Of a stretch of 34,680 nt of DNA, positions 30,779-34,680 are shown piece after piece. Numbering within the stretch: position 1 is the stretch's first letter; each line of letters opens with the position of its first letter. The translations under genes and the position numbers were made by a program. Under the pieces are notes generated by a model. The model ran no database searches and had not been told where the DNA came from. It saw only the letters and a program-made list of their open reading frames with translations. This DNA comes from a virus, in the IMG/VR virus record IMGVR_UViG_3300008107_000427, positions 1 through 34,680 of that record; one strand, given 5' to 3'.

Positions 30779-31044
30779 TGATCCTCCAGCTCGGCGGCGA
30801 TGGCGAGTAGTTCGGCGCGAGTTTTCTGCCGTTGCTCCCATTTGGAATCGGCCATCAATTGATAGCTCTGGGGCCACGGTTCACCTTCTCCGCAGGGTGG
30901 CTCACTTTGCTCCGGCACCACCTGATCCGCAGCAGCGCGGAGGGCGGCGGCGGTCACCTGCGCGGGGATGTCGTCATCAACATCCAACCACTTGTTGTGT
31001 GCAGCATCCAGCACCGCCTGCGCGGCGGGGGAGAGGTTAGTCAA
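30775..31044 (-). CDS. SPAAQAVLDAA-family small protein, 89 aa
   Basis: LSPAAQAVLDAAHNKW at the start, QVTAAALRAAADQVVPEQSE in the middle and TRAELLAIAAELEDQ at the end match a small helical family I recognise in marine Synechococcus and its phages. The start is TTG 31044 overlapping the upstream stop (TTGA). Two conserved helices flank a variable region. No function is known. It belongs to a series of small genes that begin M-T-N. Confidence 0.7.
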   Translation of the reverse strand: MTNLSPAAQAVLDAAHNKWLDVDDDIPAQVTAAALRAAADQVVPEQSEPPCGEGEPWPQSYQLMADSKWEQRQKTRAELLAIAAELEDQ

Positions 31045-31283
31045 TGTAACTCCAGTACAGAACGAGCAATGTCAATAAAAGTTTCTGGACTGATGAAGTT
31101 CCAGTCGTTCTCATTAAAGAGTTCAACCAGCTCCTCATCCGTCGGCCCCTGCGGCTCGGGCTGGGCCAGGGCGGCGCGGGCGCGATTACGGAGTTCAGTT
31201 AAACAAGACGAACCGATGTACACGTCTTCCACTTTTTCAAAAAGCTCAGCGCACAGCGCTCGCCAGTCGGTGGGGTTAGTCAT
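31041..31283 (-). CDS. Small accessory protein, 80 aa
   Basis: ATG 31283 (MTNPTDWRALCAELFEKVED) is chosen because it shares the eight-base overlap ATGACTAA with the upstream stop; the frame is open further to 31391, but only across the previous gene. The middle (AALAQPEPQGPTDEELVELF) and end (FIDIARSVLELH) resemble cyanobacterial small proteins with 'CAELv...e....E...RAR.aLaqP...pT.eEl'. The function is unknown. Confidence 0.7.
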   Translation of the reverse strand: MTNPTDWRALCAELFEKVEDVYIGSSCLTELRNRARAALAQPEPQGPTDEELVELFNENDWNFISPETFIDIARSVLELH

Positions 31284-31461
31284 CAATCGGCTCCATGTAG
31301 ACGCGAACATTGCGACCGAAGCCACAGGTGCCCCAGCGGATGCACCACTTGTTGACCCAAGGAGATACATTTCCCATCCAGAGGCGTTCAACGTTGTTGG
31401 AGTTGAACCACCAGAGCTGGCCGATGCGGCCGGTCTCTGAATCGATGAAGAAATCAGTCAT
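31276..31461 (-). CDS. Small accessory protein, 61 aa
   Basis: ATG 31461 (MTDFFIDSETGRIGQLWWF) overlaps the previous stop by eight bases; the longer frame lies in that gene. It is rich in Trp, Phe and Asn (NSNNVERLWMGNVSPWVNKW), with two Cys (CIRWGTC), and ends VYMEPIDD. It looks like a compact folded protein. I do not recognise a family. The junction signals on both sides support its reality. Confidence 0.65.
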   Translation of the reverse strand: MTDFFIDSETGRIGQLWWFNSNNVERLWMGNVSPWVNKWCIRWGTCGFGRNVRVYMEPIDD

Positions 31462-31816
31462 TGGGCAGGGCCTCCAGGGCGCGGCGGATAAGTCCAAGCT
31501 CTTCGGGGCCAAACGTGACATACGCACCTTCTGCTCCTGCTGGTCTTGCTAATTCCAACGCTCGCTCCTTCAAGCTCGGCGGCTTGGGGCGCATCGCCTC
31601 TTTTAATGATTCACCTACTGGAGTAATCCGTAGATACGGTTCATTCAGAGTATTATGATCCAGCCACTTTGCATCTTCTGCAAGTTGTTGGTCAGCACCC
31701 CATTGGGCAGCGCGTGTTGCAATATGAAACTCGTAAAGCCAATCACGTTCGTCGTAACTTTTTTCAGAAGCCCACTGCTCCATGAGCTCGCGAGGTGGGG
31801 TAATAGAGTTAGTCAT
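31454..31816 (-). CDS. MTN-ITPPxEL family protein, copy B, 120 aa
   Basis: Opening MTNSITPPRELMEQWASEK, middle HIATRAAQWGADQQLAEDAK, then AMRPKPPSLKERALELARP and end GLIRRALEALPND. It is a paralogue of the next gene upstream: both share TPP-EL--QW, ATRAAQWGADQ-L and the C-terminal RRALEA. I recognise this family from marine Synechococcus and cyanophages, where it is common and of unknown function. ATG 31816 overlaps the upstream stop by four bases, with GGAGG seven bases before it. Confidence 0.75.
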   Translation of the reverse strand: MTNSITPPRELMEQWASEKSYDERDWLYEFHIATRAAQWGADQQLAEDAKWLDHNTLNEPYLRITPVGESLKEAMRPKPPSLKERALELARPAGAEGAYVTFGPEELGLIRRALEALPND

Positions 31817-31828
31817 CGTTCGGCCTCC
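31812..31828 (-). promoter_or_regulatory. Gene-junction ribosome site, copy 1 (GGAGGCCGAACGATGAC)
   Basis: This 17-base sequence encodes the last residues of one gene (EAER-stop), contains a full GGAGG ribosome site, and the ATGA overlap that starts the next. An identical copy lies at 32298-32314. Both are at the end of a small gene and the beginning of the next. Confidence 0.75.
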
Positions 31829-32127
31829 AAAGCGCGGCGGATGATGTCGGTGATCTCGGGCAGGTAGTAATCATCGCGCTCAATGGTGCCCAGCATTTGC
31901 AAGGCAATACTGTTCAGCGTTTGAGGCTTGGGGCGGCGGGCCGCGCGGAGATCAGACTCTTCAAGCCCCCAGTCATCCATCAGCGCACAGCACGCCTCCA
32001 GCTCCTGGTCGGCGCCCCATTGGGCGGCGCGGGTGGCCACTTGAGAAGCGGTGCATTCAGTAGTGGTTGATTGTTGAATCCACTGCTGCACCAGCTCTGG
32101 CGGTGGGGTGATGGGGTGGTTAGTCAT
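31813..32127 (-). CDS. MTN-ITPPPEL family protein, copy A, 104 aa
   Basis: ATG 32127 (MTNHPITPPPELVQQWIQQS) is chosen for its eight-base overlap with the upstream stop; the frame open to 32166 is an extension within the previous gene. ATRAAQWGADQELEACCALM, DLRAARRPKPQTLN and IIRRALEAER parallel copy B. The conserved basic RRALEA end also encodes the ribosome site of the next gene. The function is unknown. It resembles proteins found repeatedly in marine picocyanobacteria and their phages. Confidence 0.75.
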   Translation of the reverse strand: MTNHPITPPPELVQQWIQQSTTTECTASQVATRAAQWGADQELEACCALMDDWGLEESDLRAARRPKPQTLNSIALQMLGTIERDDYYLPEITDIIRRALEAER

Positions 32128-32302
32128 CTTCGTTGGGCAAGAGTTCAAGAAGTGAGTCAATGGCAAGACCTGTCGTGTTTTCTGAGCCTGGTGTGTAATA
32201 CTGCGCCTCTACCAGCGCTATTCGCAAACGCTCAATGCAGGGCCACGGGTCGCGCAGCTCGGTGGAGAAGTCTTGGAATGGTGCGGGGTGGAAGTCGGTC
32301 AT
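32120..32302 (-). CDS. Small accessory protein, 60 aa
   Basis: MTDFHPAPFQDFSTELRDPW, then CIERLRIALVEAQYYT and LAIDSLLELLPNEDD. One Cys, otherwise helical. It starts at ATG 32302, overlapping the upstream stop as ATGA, and carries GGAGG seven bases ahead. No family is recognised beyond similarity of the end to the other small genes here (LLPN-D). The function is unknown. Confidence 0.7.
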   Translation of the reverse strand: MTDFHPAPFQDFSTELRDPWPCIERLRIALVEAQYYTPGSENTTGLAIDSLLELLPNEDD

Positions 32303-32314
32303 CGTTCGGCCTCC
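32298..32314 (-). promoter_or_regulatory. Gene-junction ribosome site, copy 2 (GGAGGCCGAACGATGAC)
   Basis: This is identical over 17 bases to the junction at 31812-31828. It encodes the end of the 73-residue protein (EAER-stop), the ribosome site and the start of the 60-residue protein. Confidence 0.75.
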
Positions 32315-32520
32315 TGCTCAAGCGCAAAGAAAAGCGCAGGCGGAAAGTAAACATCGGGATTGCTGGTCATCCACGCCGCCACCTCGCGGATCGCGGCGCG
32401 GGCAGCGTCTTGGTGCAGCCATTGGTCAGGGTTGATCCGCCCATCAATGGCGCAGCTCACTCGCTCTACCAGCGAACTCCTAATTGGGACTGGATTAGGA
32501 GTTGGTTGGGAATTGGTCAT
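32299..32520 (-). CDS. Small accessory protein, 73 aa
   Basis: MTNSQPTPNPVPIRSSLVER, CAIDGRINPDQWLHQDAARA, AIREVAAWMTSN and an end ALFFALEQEAER. The sequence is helical after the Pro-rich start. It overlaps the AP2 gene stop by four bases (ATGA). Similar 'ARAAIREVAAWL...' sequences occur in small picocyanobacterial proteins. The function is unknown. Confidence 0.7.
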   Translation of the reverse strand: MTNSQPTPNPVPIRSSLVERVSCAIDGRINPDQWLHQDAARAAIREVAAWMTSNPDVYFPPALFFALEQEAER

Positions 32521-32783
32521 TCGGTCACCTCGTTGATAACAGCGTGGTCACCGATGATCCGCAGCGCCGCCCGGTTGTAGGCCAGGGCTGCCTCGCGCTC
32601 GGTGGCAAACGTCCCTAGGTAGTGGCGGGCGCCGCGGTAACCCAGGGCAGCTCGCCACGGCAAGTTCGCACTGTTGGTGCGTGACACACCGCGATAGCGG
32701 CTGGTGCTGTTGGCTGGCAAGGGCCGGTTGGCCATCGACAGGTAGTACGTCTCCGTACTCGTGGTGCAGTTGAAATACCCCAT
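32517..32783 (-). CDS. AP2/ERF-type DNA-binding domain protein, 88 aa
   Basis: Residues about 28-86 form one AP2 domain: SRYRGVSRTNSANLPWRAAL, GYRGARHYLGTFATEREAAL, then AYNRAALRIIGDHAVIN. The YRG and the WRAAL/YLGTF strands make the DNA-binding sheet and EAALAYNRAA the supporting helix. In phages AP2 domains are usually found with HNH nucleases; this one stands alone. It starts eight bases after the terminase stop; a second ATG (32735, MANRPLP) is possible. A role in gene control or in mobile-element targeting is inferred. Confidence 0.88.
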   Translation of the reverse strand: MGYFNCTTSTETYYLSMANRPLPANSTSRYRGVSRTNSANLPWRAALGYRGARHYLGTFATEREAALAYNRAALRIIGDHAVINEVTE

Positions 32784-32791
32784 GGTGCAGT

Positions 32792-34273
32792 TCAGATGTG
32801 GGCGAAGAAGCCCGCGGTATTCGGTGTTTCAGGAATCAGAGAGCAGGCAAACGCCAGCGCCATCACGCAGTCGTCGTGGGCGCCAGCGGCTGCCTCACGC
32901 GCTCCGCTCTCCTTGTGTTGGAAGGCGCGGAGCTCGTTGGCGATGACGCCCTCTGGGAAGACCAGCTCATCGCGCTCCATCAGGTACAGGACGCGATCAG
33001 TCGCTGTGGTCTTGCTGGGGCGGCTCGTAGAGAACAGCTCGATAGCGTAGTTAGGCAGGACATGTTGCAGCGCCTCTGCGATTACGGCGCCCATGGCCTG
33101 CTTTTCCACGATTACCCGCTCCGGGAGGTAATCCTCAATGAGGCTTTTGACATGACGAAGGCTGTAATCGGTGCTCTTGCCGTTCTCGTGGTACATGCCC
33201 ACGACTTCGTAGGGGGCCGAAGTGATGTCCAACACCAGTGCAGTGAAGTAGTCGTTGCCCCCCGCGTTGGGGTCGATGCCGATCACGTAGCTGCGGCCGA
33301 CGGAGCCGCACTCGCGCCAGTGACCGCGGGAGGCGCGCGTGATCAGTTCAGACGAATAGACCTGGGTGTCGGTCGAGCCAAACTTCAGCTCGTACTCGGC
33401 ATCCCATGCCGCGCGGGTCATGCGGCGCGACTCGCGCGTTTTGCGCGCCCACTCCGGGTCGGACCCGTAGATCGGGTGCTGGCTGTAGTGGATCGCGACC
33501 CGGTTCCAGTCGTCCGTGATGCGGGCTAGCCGCGTGTTCAGGGCGCGGATGTTATTGGCAGCGACAAACGAGTACCAGTCAGGGGGTAAGCCGGCATGCC
33601 ACAGCTGGCCGAACCAGTCGAGCTCGGTGTCGGGGGTTGAGGTCACGATCACCTTGGCGGCGTCGCCCACCATCGACAGCGTGGGCATGGCGCCGCGGTA
33701 GATCTCGGCGGCACCGTCGAGGAAGGCGGCCTCATCGAGGAACAGCACCGAGCAGCTCGGGATGCCACGGGCCGCCCGGGGTGAAGCCGGGAGGAAATAC
33801 AGCGTGCCGCGCCCTTCGATAGCGATCTGCGTGTTCGAGTCCGTCAGGTAACGGATCGATTCGCCTTCGATGGAGTTGGCCATGGCGCGCACACGCCGGC
33901 CGAGCTCGGAGGCGTCCTGTTGGGTCTTGGAGAAGACCACCGCGGCGAAGCCACGCTCGGTGAGGGCGCGGCACAGCAGGTAGGAGCAGATCGTCTCGGA
34001 GGCGCCCATCTGACGAGACTTGTTGATGATCGTGTTCGGGTGGGCGTTGATGCTCGCGACGAGATCGATCTGGTACTGATAGGGGTCGAACCGAGAGACG
34101 GTGCCACTCGTGCGGATCCAGGTGCGACGGGCAAACTCCGGCCAGGCTTCAACGCCAGGGAGCTCGGTGACACGCTTGGCCACGCTGTAGTTCGCGGAGC
34201 GTGCTTTGCGGCGGGCGATTTCATCGCGCGGCTTCTCTGCACGGCGTTGCAGCTGGGCGAAGGACGCAGTCAT
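32792..34273 (-). CDS. terL: Terminase large subunit, 493 aa
   Basis: This is the packaging motor. The ATPase domain has Walker A INKSRQMGAS (85-92), Walker B SVLFLDEAAF (D180, E181) and the coupling motif VTSTPD (211). The nuclease domain has YVIGIDPNAGGND (D334), RVIVEKQAMG (E390) and GAHDDCVMALAFA (D467/D468), the three acidic positions. The Walker A has Lys at its start, the usual variant of phage terminases. ATG 34273 overlaps the small subunit stop (ATGA). Length is normal for the family. Confidence 0.95.
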   Translation of the reverse strand: MTASFAQLQRRAEKPRDEIARRKARSANYSVAKRVTELPGVEAWPEFARRTWIRTSGTVSRFDPYQYQIDLVASINAHPNTIINKSRQMGASETICSYLLCRALTERGFAAVVFSKTQQDASELGRRVRAMANSIEGESIRYLTDSNTQIAIEGRGTLYFLPASPRAARGIPSCSVLFLDEAAFLDGAAEIYRGAMPTLSMVGDAAKVIVTSTPDTELDWFGQLWHAGLPPDWYSFVAANNIRALNTRLARITDDWNRVAIHYSQHPIYGSDPEWARKTRESRRMTRAAWDAEYELKFGSTDTQVYSSELITRASRGHWRECGSVGRSYVIGIDPNAGGNDYFTALVLDITSAPYEVVGMYHENGKSTDYSLRHVKSLIEDYLPERVIVEKQAMGAVIAEALQHVLPNYAIELFSTSRPSKTTATDRVLYLMERDELVFPEGVIANELRAFQHKESGAREAAAGAHDDCVMALAFACSLIPETPNTAGFFAHI

Positions 34274-34680
34274 TCGTCCTCGGTGTCGGGGTCGGCGGAG
34301 GCCAGCAGGTTCATGTCAGGGTCAAGGAGGTCTGTTCCTGGGACGGGTTCGCTAGGCGGTGCTTGCTCAGTCATGCCGTAAAGCTGTTGCTCTAGGTCGG
34401 CGATGGTGCGCTCGAGCATCTTTCGCTCTTGGAAGGCTTGGGCGCCGGAAATCAAGGCCTTGGAAGCGGCGATGCGGTCGGCGGCGCGCGCTTCCTCGTC
34501 GTTCATGATTTCGGTCAGGGTGGCCACGGCCATTGGCACGACCGTGATGCCCTGACCGCCACCGGAGTCGATTAGATCCTGTTGCTGGCTGTAGACGGCA
34601 CGTTGCACGGCCGGGCGCTTACGCCAGGTGTACAACGTGCGCTCGGAGATGTTGAGGGCGCGGGCGACTTCGCGACAGGT
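34270..34680 (-). CDS. terS: Terminase small subunit, N-terminus cut by window edge
   Basis: The frame is open to the right edge. Its visible start, CREVARALNISERTLYTWRK, is a helix-turn-helix, which recognises the packaging site. It continues with helices (TLTEIMNDEEARAADRIAAS; AQAFQERKMLERTIADLEQQ) and a Pro/Asp-rich tail. A short TTG start at 34635 would cut the helix-turn-helix, so it is not the real one. At least 136 residues are inside the window. It overlaps the large subunit by four bases. Confidence 0.85.
   Translation of the reverse strand, partial: TCREVARALNISERTLYTWRKRPAVQRAVYSQQQDLIDSGGGQGITVVPMAVATLTEIMNDEEARAADRIAASKALISGAQAFQERKMLERTIADLEQQLYGMTEQAPPSEPVPGTDLLDPDMNLLASADPDTEDE

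Overview
This window is the packaging, head and tail structural region of a tailed double-stranded DNA phage with a long non-contractile (siphovirus-type) tail. Nearly every gene lies on the minus strand, so it reads from right to left. The host is probably a cyanobacterium, most likely of the marine Synechococcus type. That rests on my recognition of small-gene families common in cyanophages and picocyanobacteria (MTN-ITPPPEL and SPAAQAVLDAA proteins, an AP2-domain protein, a Cys-rich KGYRIAPGT-type protein, a 48-residue zinc-knuckle protein). It is inference, not proof. No integrase, lysis cassette, replication gene, tRNA or rRNA is visible. A prophage copy cannot be excluded, because one Cro/CI-like regulator is present.

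Right to left: small terminase (cut by the right edge) and large terminase; an AP2-domain protein; eight very small, tightly overlapping accessory genes; a non-coding gap with an inverted repeat; a plus-strand HNH endonuclease; a block of four 21-bp tandem repeats; the DUF1073-type portal; a 937-residue virion protein with an LRAT-like domain; a Mu gpF-like minor head protein; two Cys-motif head-region proteins; a Cys-rich small protein encoded partly out of frame inside its neighbour; a DUF2213 protease/scaffold; a gp24-like decoration protein; and a DUF2184 major capsid protein.

The tail half then follows: four or five connector and completion proteins, the major tail protein, a strong intrinsic terminator, a 77-residue protein, a lambda G/GT-like chaperone pair with a GGGAAAC slippery heptamer, a 1563-residue tape measure, and a complete lambda-like tail-tip series (gpM, gpL, gpK, gpI, gpJ). 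The left end holds fibre and adhesin genes, including a glycine-rich, Cys-loop adhesin resembling gp38. Most adjacent genes overlap by 1, 4 or 8 bases, so translation is probably coupled along the operons. There is no gene-free stretch of 300 bases.

The observations most worth following are: (1) the motif C-G-x3-I-x5-C, found four times with identical spacing in three head-region proteins, each followed by an Ala/Gly-rich hydrophobic segment; (2) the LRAT-like acyltransferase/hydrolase domain in one of those proteins; (3) the tail-chaperone frameshift; (4) small-gene junctions in which the conserved C-terminal codons also make the next gene's ribosome site; (5) three plus-strand genes inserted at boundaries of the minus-strand operon.
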